Of a stretch of DNA of 12,531 nucleotides, positions 1 to 6,427 are shown in pieces (the stretch's first letter is position 1; every line of letters starts with the position of its first letter). The translations under genes were made by a program, and so were the position numbers. Location of the stretch: contig JACDEA010000027.1 of assembly GCA_013816725.1 (NCBI GenBank), forward strand, positions 1 to 12,531. Reading direction: 5' to 3'. Under the pieces are notes generated by a model. That model was not told the origin of the DNA. It did not search any database and saw only the letters and a program-made list of their open reading frames with translations. Source of the stretch: Actinomycetota bacterium (GTDB lineage: Bacteria > Actinomycetota > Acidimicrobiia > Acidimicrobiales > JACDEA01).

Positions 1-285
1 GGCCAGCAGCGCGAAACGGCGCCGGGCCGGCCGCCGCATGGGCACGATCCGACCGTCCGCGGTGTCGAGCTGAGCGGCGATCCTGTCCCACAGCGCGGCG
101 GGGCCGGGCTCGCCGTCGGGAACCAGCAGGGCGACGACGTTCCGGTGTTCGGCCACTTCGGCCCGGCAACGCTCGCAGGTGCGTAGATGCGCCTCCACAG
201 CGCCGCCTTCGTCGCGGTCGAGCGCGTCGACGGCGTAGGCCCCGAGAAGGGCCTCGATGTCGGGATGGCTCAACTGATCAGTCAT
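1..285 (-). CDS. Anti-sigma factor, RskA-like zinc-finger protein (C-terminus beyond window)
   Basis: The first 95 residues are present and the window edge cuts off the rest. The start ATG (285-283) overlaps the end of the sigma factor gene by 8 bp, so the two are translationally coupled, the usual layout for an ECF sigma factor and its cognate anti-sigma. The N-terminus (HPDIEALLGAYAVDALD) and a zinc-binding anti-sigma motif HLRTCERC, with H33, C37 and C40, match the RskA family. After an acidic and proline-containing linker, the visible part ends in a basic stretch (MRRPARRR) leading into FALLA, the likely start of the single membrane span. In the family, the cytosolic domain holds the sigma factor and is released by stepwise proteolysis in the membrane. 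The sensor domain outside the membrane, which would show the signal, lies beyond the edge. Confidence 0.88.
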   Translation of the reverse strand, partial: MTDQLSHPDIEALLGAYAVDALDRDEGGAVEAHLRTCERCRAEVAEHRNVVALLVPDGEPGPAALWDRIAAQLDTADGRIVPMRRPARRRFALLA

Positions 286-856
286 TAGCGTCGTCCATGA
301 CCCCTAGGCCGTCCAGTGTGCCGCGCATGCGGGCCAAACCGCTGCGAATCCGGCTGCTGACCGTCCCCTCCGGCTGCTCGAGGAGGGCCGCCACCTCGCG
401 GTAGGTGTGGCCGCCGAAGTAGGCCAGCTCGATCGCTCGCCGTTCCTCGGACGGCAACGCGTCGACGGCCGCCTTCACGTCGCCGGCGGCCGCAGCGCCT
501 AGCGCGTCGCGCTCGAGGTCATAGGGAACCGGCGAGGCCTGCGCGGCATCGCGCTCCTCGCGCCCGCGTCGCGAAGACTCCGAGCGGATGGCGTCGACGG
601 TGCGGCTGTGGGCCTGGGCGAGGAGGAACGACCGCAACGACCCGCGCGCCGCGTCGAACCGCTCCGGCGCGCGCCACAGCCGCAAGAAGACTTCCTGGGT
701 CACTTCCTCAGCCAGGGCGGCGTCGTGGGCCACCCGGCGAGCCAGGCCCAGGACCGCGCCCCCGTACCGGCGATACGCCTCGCCCAGCGCGTCGTCCAGG
801 CGGCGGGCGATGGCGACCACAAGCGCGGCGTCGCCGAGGTCGGCCAAGCGGGGCAT
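278..856 (-). CDS. ECF RNA polymerase sigma factor, SigK-like
   Basis: This 192-residue protein has normal ECF length and only the two core regions. Sigma-70 region 2 spans about residues 22-100, with the -10 recognition part around EEVTQEVFLRLWRAPERFD and SFLLAQAHSRTVDAIR. Region 4 spans about residues 130-180 and carries the helix-turn-helix TYREVAALLEQPEGTVSSRI. The AYFGGHTYREVA stretch is typical of the SigK (ECF19-type) group. The ATG at 856 is the only plausible start, with an AGAAAG-like ribosome site 5-10 bases upstream inside a duplicated 20-bp unit. It is followed directly by its anti-sigma gene. Two exported ferritin-like genes diverge from it, so they may belong to its regulon; this is inference from position. 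Assignment as an ECF factor is firm; the SigK subgroup is judged by eye. Confidence 0.93.
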   Translation of the reverse strand: MPRLADLGDAALVVAIARRLDDALGEAYRRYGGAVLGLARRVAHDAALAEEVTQEVFLRLWRAPERFDAARGSLRSFLLAQAHSRTVDAIRSESSRRGREERDAAQASPVPYDLERDALGAAAAGDVKAAVDALPSEERRAIELAYFGGHTYREVAALLEQPEGTVSSRIRSGLARMRGTLDGLGVMDDAND

Positions 857-896
857 CGGGGTCTTTCTATCGCCCGCGGGGTCTTTCTATCCGGTG
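857..896. repeat. Two tandem 20-bp units in the sigma/ferritin divergent spacer
   Basis: The 15-mer CGGGGTCTTTCTATC occurs at 857-871 and again, identical, at 877-891, so the period is exactly 20 bp (about two helical turns). It fills most of the 66-bp spacer between the sigma factor start (856) and the first ferritin-like gene (923). Read on the minus strand, each copy gives GATAGAAAGACCCCG. The copy next to the sigma ATG supplies its only purine-rich ribosome-binding stretch. It may be a duplicated regulator site or simply a slippage duplication of the leader; the sequence alone does not decide. Confidence 0.8.
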
Positions 897-922
897 GATG
901 CCTTCAAGTAGGGTCCGCCCCC

Positions 923-1582
923 ATGGAATTACGACCTTCGCGACGCCGCTTTCTGCGCGGCGTCGGGCTGTCGACCGCCGCGGTCGCCTTCGGCCCGGCG
1001 GTGCTTTCGGTCGCCGACCTTCTGGCGTCGGCCGGCGCGCAAGAGGCTGCGCCGACCGCCCCCGAACTGGCCGCCTTCGCCGAAACCATCGAACTGGCGG
1101 CGGCGTCGTTCTACGGCGCACTGCGGCAGCGGGTAGCGCGGCCCCAGGCGGTAAGCGCGATCACCGCCTACGCCGTGCACCACAAGGATCACGCCGGCGC
1201 GCTGGGCCCGATCGCCGGTGAGAAACGCACGGGCAAGGTCAACCAGCTCCTCATGCCCACCCTGAACGACCAGCTGAGCCGCGCCGCCAACGAGAGCGAC
1301 GTCATCAGAGTCGCCTACGACCTCGAGAACGGGCTGGCGTCCACATATCTGTTCATCATCGACACGATCACCGACCGCGACACGTTGAAGGTCGCGGCCT
1401 CGATCCTCCCCGTCGAGGCGCAGCACGCCGTCGTCCTCGGGTCATTGATCGGGCGCACGGCGAAGGACCTCACCGCCTCGGACAAGGACAAGCTCGGCTA
1501 CGAGAGCGAAGACCGTCACCTCGACCCGGCGCAGTTCCCCACCGTGGTTACCTCCACCAGCACAACGGCCGGAAAGAAGTAG
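923..1582 (+). CDS. Tat-exported ferritin-like domain protein
   Basis: This 219-residue protein begins with a twin-arginine signal (PSRRRFLRG, residues 5-13), a hydrophobic stretch to about residue 30, and a likely signal-peptidase site near ASAGAQ (residues 35-40), so it should be exported already folded. Residues about 48-180 form a helical ferritin-like bundle with candidate metal ligands in the expected rhythm: E54/E57 with Y64, H87 and H90, E135 with Y142, and E165-A-Q-H168. The tail (about 185-219) is polar and Ser/Thr-rich. The ATG at 923 is chosen because the Tat motif follows at once; the reading frame stays open further upstream only across the antisense sigma gene. The next gene begins 4 bp after the stop and encodes a paralogue, so the two form an operon. 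Oxidation or sequestration of iron outside the membrane is plausible, but no substrate is shown. Confidence 0.85.
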   Translation: MELRPSRRRFLRGVGLSTAAVAFGPAVLSVADLLASAGAQEAAPTAPELAAFAETIELAAASFYGALRQRVARPQAVSAITAYAVHHKDHAGALGPIAGEKRTGKVNQLLMPTLNDQLSRAANESDVIRVAYDLENGLASTYLFIIDTITDRDTLKVAASILPVEAQHAVVLGSLIGRTAKDLTASDKDKLGYESEDRHLDPAQFPTVVTSTSTTAGKK

Positions 1583-1586
1583 GAAC

Positions 1587-2186
1587 GTGCCCGCAGAGAT
1601 GACACCGGATCGCCGCCGCTTCCTCGCCCTCGGCGGCGTGGCCGCGCTAGCCGTCGTGGGCGCGTGCGGGACCAAGAACGACAGCAGCGGCGAGGCGACG
1701 GCGACCACGACCACGTCGATCGCGCCGAGCGCGGCGGATGTCGCGTTCCTGCGCAACGCGTCGTCGCTGGAGGAACTTGAGGTCGCGCTCTACAAGAAGG
1801 CGCTCGACGGCGGCCTCCTCAAGACGCCCGCCGTGCTCGAGACGGTCAAGCTCTTCCAGGCCCAGCATCAGAACCACGCCGCGCTCTTCGAGGGCCACAC
1901 CACCCGTCTGGGCGGACCGCCTGACGCCCAACCCAACGCTGCGTTGCGCGGGCGGTTGGCGTCGGCCACCGACGAGGCGTCGGTCTTGCGGCTCGCCGTC
2001 GATCTGGCCTTGGCCACGACGGCGACGTATCAATCGGGGGTCGGCGTGGTCAGCGACCCGGCCTTGAGCGTCGTCCTGATGAGCATCGCCGGCGTCGAGG
2101 CGCGCCACGCCGCATTACTGGGGACGATGATCAACGTGCCGGTGGCACCGGCCAGCTTCGCCACGACCGAGCGCGCCGTTCGCTGA
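1587..2186 (+). CDS. Tat lipoprotein with ferritin-like domain
   Basis: This is a second, diverged member of the family (199 residues). The N-terminus has DRRRFLALGG followed by a lipobox-like VGAC (C27), so it looks like a Tat-exported lipoprotein anchored to the outer face of the membrane. A Thr/Ser linker (about 32-50) precedes the helical domain. Candidate ligands are E62/E65 with Y69, H94 and H97 in AQHQNHAAL, Y148, and E171-A-R-H174. The Glu seen at E135 of the upstream paralogue is replaced by Ala141 (VDLALATTATY against YDLENGLASTY), so the metal site may be incomplete or the two proteins may act together. GTG at 1587 is used here because GAAAGAAG lies 7 bases upstream; ATG at 1599 is an alternative that keeps the whole signal. 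Confidence 0.82.
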   Translation: MPAEMTPDRRRFLALGGVAALAVVGACGTKNDSSGEATATTTTSIAPSAADVAFLRNASSLEELEVALYKKALDGGLLKTPAVLETVKLFQAQHQNHAALFEGHTTRLGGPPDAQPNAALRGRLASATDEASVLRLAVDLALATTATYQSGVGVVSDPALSVVLMSIAGVEARHAALLGTMINVPVAPASFATTERAVR

Positions 2187-2200
2187 GCTCAGGCGGCGCT
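2170..2200. terminator. Possible terminator hairpin between convergent genes
   Basis: AGCGCGCCG (2170-2178) can pair imperfectly with CGGCGCT (2194-2200) around an inner palindrome CTGAGCTCAG (2183-2192). It straddles the stop of the ferritin-like lipoprotein gene and lies just past the end of the SCP2-like gene on the other strand, where a bidirectional terminator would be expected. There is no clear T-run, so this is a weak call. Confidence 0.28.
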
Positions 2201-2205
2201 GAAAC

Positions 2206-2592
2206 CTAATACTCGGTTATGGCGTTGATCTGTTCCTGGAGTTGCTTGTACTCCGGCGCGTTGGTGAGAGGCAGCAGCGACATGAGCTTGGCCATGTTGC
2301 CGGTGACCTTGACCCGGCCTTGCATGAACGCGGCGTTGGCGTCCAGCTCGCCCTTCTGCACCTTGACCGCGTCCTCGTAGGACTGTGTGAGCGTGAAATC
2401 GGGGTCGGGCAGCTCGCCCACCGTGCTCTCTTGGAGCTTGCCGTTCTCGAGGATCCAGTAGTACTTGATGTCGCCGTCGGGTCCACCGGTCACCACGTAC
2501 TGCATGCGGGCCGAAGCGCCGGGCCGCTCCGGCTGGCTCTCGGCCAGCTTGCGGCCCTCGTCCATCCATTCCTGCGACAGGTATTTGGGCAT
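2206..2592 (-). CDS. SCP2 sterol-binding domain protein
   Basis: This 128-residue protein consists of a single SCP2-like fold. The diagnostic region is the C-terminal half, where FTLTQSYEDAVKVQKGELD is followed by ANAAFMQGRVKVTGNMAKLM, the hallmark SCP2 strand-helix element. The first half (KYYWILENGKL) supplies the preceding strands. There is no signal peptide, so it is cytosolic. SCP2 domains bind lipids, acyl-CoA or sterols in a hydrophobic pocket. The gene starts 9 bp after the Mca gene and is probably co-transcribed with it; an acyl-CoA dehydrogenase lies further upstream on the same strand, which fits a lipid role. The ATG at 2592 has no strong Shine-Dalgarno site, so coupling with the upstream gene is likely. 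The ligand is unknown. Confidence 0.85.
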   Translation of the reverse strand: MPKYLSQEWMDEGRKLAESQPERPGASARMQYVVTGGPDGDIKYYWILENGKLQESTVGELPDPDFTLTQSYEDAVKVQKGELDANAAFMQGRVKVTGNMAKLMSLLPLTNAPEYKQLQEQINAITEY

Positions 2593-2601
2593 GGCGAAAC
2601 T

Positions 2602-3471
2602 CTAACCAGAGACCGACGAGGTGATGCCGGCGAACAGGTCGTCCTCGGGCAACTCGGTGGCCACGCGCGCCTCGCCCAACTCGAAGTCGTCGAACGGATG
2701 CACCGTGCGGGCGACCTCAGGGGGCAGGCCGAACCAGAACTTCGACGTGGGGTCGACCTGCGTTTGGTGCGCGAGCAGCGCGTCACGGCGCACGTCGCCG
2801 GCGGCCGACACGTCGATCGACGTCGTGATCTTCGACTCGTCGAAGGGCCGGCTGAACCAGTTGTCGTCGAAAGGCGATTCCAAGCCCAACTCGAGGAACT
2901 TCTCGTGCATGGCGACGATCCGCTTGCGCGACCACATCGTGTAATAGAGCTTCGAGATCTCCCACGGCTCGCCCGCGTCCGGGAACTTGGCCGGGTCGGC
3001 CGCCGCGTGCCACGCGGCGATGGCGACGTCGTAGACGCGGAGGTGATCCGGGTGCGGGTAACCCTCCTGATTCGGGCCGTAGGCGATCACGACCTGTGGG
3101 CGTTCTCGGCGGATCACTTCGACCAGGCGGCCGACGGCCTCGTCGAGGTCGGCCTGGGCGAAGGACTCGGGTCGCTTGTTCGCTTCGCTGTCGGGCATAC
3201 CCGAGTCGCGGTAGCCGAGCATGACGACCTCGTCGTAGCCGATGATCGCCGCCGCGTTCGCCAGCTCGCGCTCGCGGACGGCGCCGATGTCGGCCCGCAC
3301 TTCGTCGTTGTCCATGGCCGGGTTGAGGATGTCGCCCTCCTCACCGCCGGTGCAGCACACCAGCACCGTGCGCACGCCGCGCTGGTGGTACAGCGCGACG
3401 CTGCCGGCACCCTTGGAGGCCTCGTCGTCGGGATGGGCGTGGACCGTCAACAGGCAGAGCGGTGCGTCCAT
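2602..3471 (-). CDS. mca: Mycothiol S-conjugate amidase (Mca), PIG-L/LmbE family
   Basis: Mca hydrolyses the amide bond of mycothiol S-conjugates, releasing a mercapturic acid and GlcN-inositol, and so detoxifies electrophiles and drugs in the cytosol. From the ATG at 3471 the protein has 289 residues, the family length. The zinc site is visible: HAHPDDE near the N-terminus (His and second Asp as ligands, first Asp as the base) and GYPHPDHLRVYD about 125 residues later, whose last His is the third ligand. The Lys in HPDDEASKGAG separates Mca from the related deacetylase MshB, which lacks it. TTG at 3480 would add three residues but has no ribosome site, and MDAPLCLLTVHAHPDDE fits known N-termini. 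The gene lies between a lipoprotein gene and the SCP2-like gene, all on the same strand. Its presence implies that the organism makes mycothiol. Confidence 0.92.
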   Translation of the reverse strand: MDAPLCLLTVHAHPDDEASKGAGSVALYHQRGVRTVLVCCTGGEEGDILNPAMDNDEVRADIGAVRERELANAAAIIGYDEVVMLGYRDSGMPDSEANKRPESFAQADLDEAVGRLVEVIRRERPQVVIAYGPNQEGYPHPDHLRVYDVAIAAWHAAADPAKFPDAGEPWEISKLYYTMWSRKRIVAMHEKFLELGLESPFDDNWFSRPFDESKITTSIDVSAAGDVRRDALLAHQTQVDPTSKFWFGLPPEVARTVHPFDDFELGEARVATELPEDDLFAGITSSVSG

Positions 3472-3517
3472 GCCCGCCAAGCTACTGCCGGTCGCCCCGC
3501 TACTCGACGCCGACGGG

Positions 3518-4336
3518 TCAGCGACCGGCCAGCGGGCCCGACGAGCCCATCAGCGGACGCAGCTCGGCGTAGGTGTACTTCACCGTGGGCGTGCCAATGG
3601 CGTACGGTCCCACCTGGTACTCCTGGAACGTCACTTCCATGCCCTTGTCGGTGAGGTTGTAGGAAGCGAAGTTCGGGTCGCGGGCGCTGGCGCCCTCCTC
3701 TATCAGGTCGTCCTTGAACTCCGATGCCTTGAGCTGCTCGAGCGCTCGCCGCGACAGGTAATTCAGGTAGGGGGCGCCGGGCTTGAACAGGTCGGGCAGC
3801 GCAAGTTCCTTGCCGGTGGTCAGGTCGAACGTGAAGCTCTTGACCTGCGCGCCGGGGTGGGCGGCCCCGGAGATGTATTGCGACAGAACGAGGCGAAACG
3901 ACACCACCCGCCGGTCGACGAGCGTCGTCGCGCTGCGGCCCGTCAGATTGCTGCGCTGCGACTCGGACTCGCCGGTGCCCGAGTTGTCCTCCTCGACCAC
4001 GGCGACGAACTCGACGATGCGCTTCTTGGCCCACGCCCGCATCACGTCGTTCATGGCGGACTGCCCCGCCACCTGCGGAAGCTCGACCCGGTACTCGTAC
4101 GCGTGGGGCGCCTTACCCGAGCCGGTCAGCGCTTCGACTTTCACCGCGGGCGGCGCGGCCAGCAGTGTCGTGACCGTGGTGGCCGACACCGCGCTGGTCG
4201 ACGACGTCGATGCGCTCGATGACGACGAGGTCGACGAGGACGTCGACGATGGCGAACGCTTGGCGTTGGACGAGCAGGCGCCGGCGAAGACGACAACGGA
4301 GATGACCAGGGCGACCGTGGCCCGCCGAAAAGGCAC
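3518..4336 (-). CDS. Lipoprotein with DUF3298/RsiV-like C-terminal domain
   Basis: This 272-residue protein starts at a GTG with a signal peptide (FRRATVALVISVVVF) and lipobox AGAC, giving lipidated C21. A long Ser/Thr-rich linker (about 23-57) should lift the domain off the membrane. The folded part starts near residue 65. Residues about 165-262 carry the DUF3298 pattern: FDLTTGKELALPDLF, a helix YLNYLSRRALEQL, then FASYNLTDKGMEVTFQEYQVGPYAIGTP and YTYAELRPLM. In Bacillus RsiV this fold binds lysozyme and controls a sigma factor, whereas other members are solitary lipoproteins of unknown function. No sigma or anti-sigma element is fused here and the nearest sigma gene is about 3 kb away, so I do not infer a signalling role. 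Tandem repeats lie just upstream. Confidence 0.78.
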   Translation of the reverse strand: MPFRRATVALVISVVVFAGACSSNAKRSPSSTSSSTSSSSSASTSSTSAVSATTVTTLLAAPPAVKVEALTGSGKAPHAYEYRVELPQVAGQSAMNDVMRAWAKKRIVEFVAVVEEDNSGTGESESQRSNLTGRSATTLVDRRVVSFRLVLSQYISGAAHPGAQVKSFTFDLTTGKELALPDLFKPGAPYLNYLSRRALEQLKASEFKDDLIEEGASARDPNFASYNLTDKGMEVTFQEYQVGPYAIGTPTVKYTYAELRPLMGSSGPLAGR

Positions 4337-4348
4337 CGGCGGAGCCTA

Positions 4349-4418
4349 AGCCTCTAGGACGAGCGGGGAACAGCCTCTAGGACGAGCGGGGAACAGCCTC
4401 TTAGGACGAGCGGGGAAC
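4349..4418. repeat. Three tandem copies of the acyl-CoA dehydrogenase 3' end (23, 23, 24 bp)
   Basis: Three head-to-tail units, each containing GGACGAGCGGGGAAC, lie at 4349-4371, 4372-4394 and 4395-4418. The first two are identical. The third has one extra T and is the 3' end of the dehydrogenase gene itself, encoding VPRSS and the TAA stop (4403-4401). The other two are extra copies beyond the stop. Read on in frame past TAA, the next copy again encodes VPRSS and ends in TAG, after which the 23-bp length breaks the frame. The block occupies most of the spacer to the DUF3298-type lipoprotein gene. No strong hairpin is visible, so I do not call it a terminator. Confidence 0.92.
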
Positions 4419-5654
4419 GTCTTTCCAGGCGACGTCGCGGCTCACGTCGGGCTCGCGCGGCAGGCCCAGGACGCGATCGCCCAGGATGTTGCGCATCACC
4501 TCGGAGGTGCCGCCCTCGATCGTGTTGGCCCGCGACCGGAGGAATCCGCGCACGGCGGCCGCGGCGCCCTCGTCGCCCGGCAGCCAGGCCATGCCCCGCG
4601 CTCCGAGCACGTCGACGGCGAGGTTCTGAAGCCGTTGGTTGTATTCAGCCTGGAACAGCTTGGTGATCGACCCCTCGGGACCGGCACGCTTGCCGCCCTT
4701 GCGGGCCGCCGCGGCCCGGAAGTTCGTGATCTTGACGAGGCGCCCTTCGATGGCGGCTTGAATCAACCGCTCGCGAATGGTGGCGTCGTTCCAGGCGCCC
4801 AGCGCTTTGGCCGCGGCGATCAGGTCGTCGACGGGACCGCCGCCGACATTGCCGCCGCCGGTGCTGCCGGCGCCCGACAGCGCCACGCGCTCGTTCATCA
4901 GCGTCTCGGTGGCGACGGCCCACCCCTGGCCGATCTCGCCGACGCGGTGGCTGTCGGGGATGCGGACCTCAGTGAAGAACACCTCGTTGAACTCGGCGTC
5001 GCCGGTGATCTGCTTGAGCGGGCGGACCTCGACGCCGGGGGCCTTCATGTCCACGATGAAGTACGTCATGCCCCGGTGCTTCGGCACGTCGGGATCGGTT
5101 CGGGCGACGAGCATCCCCCACGTGGCCATGTGCGCCAGCGTCGTCCACACCTTCTGCCCATCGACGATCCACTCGTCGCCGTCGCGCACGGCGCGCGTGG
5201 CCAGGCCGGCGACGTCGGAGCCCGCGCCGGGCTCACTGAAGAGCTGGCACCAGATCTCCTTGTGCTGCGCCATCGGCGGCAGCAGCCGTTCCTTGAGTTC
5301 CTCGCTTCCCCACTGCAACAGCGTGGGGCCGCCCATGCCGATGCCGATCACGTTGAACGAGCGGTGCACCTTGTAGCGCGCCAGTTCCTCGTTGACGACC
5401 TTGGCTTGTGAGGGGTCGACACCGGCGCCGCCGTACGCCTTGGGCCACGTTGGCGTGGCCCAACCGGCGGCGCCCAGCGTGGCGCACCACTCGCTGTAAT
5501 CGACCAGCGCCCGGGCGCGCCGCAACTTGTCGTCGTCGCCCTCCTCGATGCCCTCGACCCACTCCTGCGGGAGGTTGGCCCGCAGCCAGTCGACGACCTC
5601 TTGGCGGAGGGCTTCGTCGGAGGGGGCGACGGTGGCTCCCGCAGTCGCTGTCAT
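4401..5654 (-). CDS. Acyl-CoA dehydrogenase (FadE family)
   Basis: This flavoenzyme should introduce an alpha-beta double bond into an acyl-CoA thioester and pass the electrons to ETF. The 417 residues follow the family order. The N-terminal helical domain spans about 12-135. The middle beta domain begins with QLFSEPGAGSDVAGL (137-151) and GQKVWTTLAHMATWGML and continues through PDSHRVGEIGQGWAVATETL. The C-terminal helical domain from about 275 contains QNLAVDVLGARG and SRANTIEGGTSEVMRNILGDRVLGLP. E380 in TIEGG sits where the family's catalytic base lies. The sequence resembles mycobacterial FadE proteins that act on CoA esters of bulky or steroid-type substrates, but the substrate cannot be read from it. 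A Gly-rich insert (STGGGNVGGG, 264-273) is unusual. The ATG at 5654 lies 13 bp from a palindromic operator shared with the divergent hydrolase gene. Confidence 0.93.
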   Translation of the reverse strand: MTATAGATVAPSDEALRQEVVDWLRANLPQEWVEGIEEGDDDKLRRARALVDYSEWCATLGAAGWATPTWPKAYGGAGVDPSQAKVVNEELARYKVHRSFNVIGIGMGGPTLLQWGSEELKERLLPPMAQHKEIWCQLFSEPGAGSDVAGLATRAVRDGDEWIVDGQKVWTTLAHMATWGMLVARTDPDVPKHRGMTYFIVDMKAPGVEVRPLKQITGDAEFNEVFFTEVRIPDSHRVGEIGQGWAVATETLMNERVALSGAGSTGGGNVGGGPVDDLIAAAKALGAWNDATIRERLIQAAIEGRLVKITNFRAAAARKGGKRAGPEGSITKLFQAEYNQRLQNLAVDVLGARGMAWLPGDEGAAAAVRGFLRSRANTIEGGTSEVMRNILGDRVLGLPREPDVSRDVAWKDVPRSS

Positions 5655-5667
5655 GGCCCCACAGATT

Positions 5668-5687
5668 ACTTGACCAACCGGTCAAGT
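5668..5687. promoter_or_regulatory. Perfect 20-bp inverted repeat, probable TetR-type operator
   Basis: ACTTGACCAACCGGTCAAGT consists of two perfect 8-bp arms (5668-5675 and 5680-5687) around a 4-bp spacer, in the 56-bp gap between the divergent acyl-CoA dehydrogenase (start 5654) and dienelactone hydrolase (start 5711). Size, symmetry and the CCGGTCAA core are typical of TetR-family operators that control lipid catabolism genes in actinobacteria. On the minus strand TAATCT (5668-5663) abuts or overlaps it and could be a -10 element giving a nearly leaderless dehydrogenase mRNA; a bound repressor would cover it. No regulator gene is in the window, so the ligand is unknown. Confidence 0.72.
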
Positions 5688-5710
5688 TTGCTTCTGAGTA
5701 CCGTGCGGCG

Positions 5711-6427
5711 GTGGCCACCACGACCGACATCGACATCGCCCTGCCCGGCGGCACCGCGTTCCGGGGCGCGCTCGCTCTGCCCGACCAACACGGTCCCGCC
5801 GCCGGGGTGATCGTCCTGCACGAGGCGTTCGGCCTCAACGGCGACATACGCCGCATCGCAGGGCGCTTCGCCGAGAACGGCTACGCCGCGCTGGCCCCCG
5901 ACCTGTACTCCCACGGCAGCCGCACGCTGTGCATGGTGCGAATGCTGGCCGGCGGGCTGCAGGACCAGGCGCTGGGCGACATCGAAGCGGCGCGGGTGGC
6001 GTTGGCGGCGCGGCCCGAGGTGGACGCTGAGCGCATCGGCGTCGTCGGCTTCTGCATGGGCGGCGGGTTCGCGTTGCTGTTCGGCGCGCAAGGTGGGGTG
6101 AAGGTGGCCGGCGTCAACTACGGCAGGGTGCCCAAGGACCGCGGGGAACTGGCCAACGTCTGCCCGGTCGTCGCCGGCTACGGCAAGAAGGACCGCCCGT
6201 TCCTCAGCCACGCCGAGCGCCTCGAAGCGCATCTCACCGCGCTGGTCGTGGACCACGACGTGAAGCTCTACGAGAACGTGGGCCACTCGTTCATGAGCTA
6301 CGACAACGGCCCGGCGTGGATGATGCGCGTGCCGTCACCGATGCACGTCGGTTACTCCGAGCCGGAGGCCGAGGACGCGTGGCGCCGCATACTCGACTTC
6401 TTCGGCCGCTACCTCACGCCCGCTTGA
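5711..6427 (+). CDS. Dienelactone hydrolase family protein
   Basis: This 238-residue alpha/beta hydrolase has the dienelactone hydrolase layout. HEAFGLN (E38) lies near the oxyanion region, the nucleophile elbow is GFCMGGGFAL with C115, the acid is probably D161 in GYGKKDRPF, and the base is H192 in NVGHSFMSYDN. The Cys nucleophile in G-x-C-x-G is characteristic. Family members open dienelactones in chloroaromatic breakdown, but many act on other esters or lactones, so the substrate is open. GTG at 5711 is chosen because the conserved fold begins within a few residues and everything upstream lies in the divergent promoter; no Shine-Dalgarno site is visible, so a leaderless mRNA is possible. 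Sharing an operator region with an acyl-CoA dehydrogenase suggests joint control. It overlaps the convergent amidotransferase gene by 19 bp. Confidence 0.88.
   Translation: MATTTDIDIALPGGTAFRGALALPDQHGPAAGVIVLHEAFGLNGDIRRIAGRFAENGYAALAPDLYSHGSRTLCMVRMLAGGLQDQALGDIEAARVALAARPEVDAERIGVVGFCMGGGFALLFGAQGGVKVAGVNYGRVPKDRGELANVCPVVAGYGKKDRPFLSHAERLEAHLTALVVDHDVKLYENVGHSFMSYDNGPAWMMRVPSPMHVGYSEPEAEDAWRRILDFFGRYLTPA

Noticed and set aside
608..922. Extending the first ferritin-like protein upstream to position 608 in the same frame
   Set aside because: The extension lies antisense to the sigma factor gene and would bury the Tat signal inside the protein; the ATG at 923 places the signal at the N-terminus.
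2242..3654. A 470-codon open frame on the plus strand
   Set aside because: It mirrors Mca and the SCP2-like gene, whose motifs are clear on the other strand; its composition is typical of antisense frames.
4337..4418. Reading the three-unit repeat as a CRISPR-like array or mobile element end
   Set aside because: There are no spacers between units, no terminal inverted repeats and no nearby cas or transposase genes; the units derive from the adjacent gene's own 3' end.
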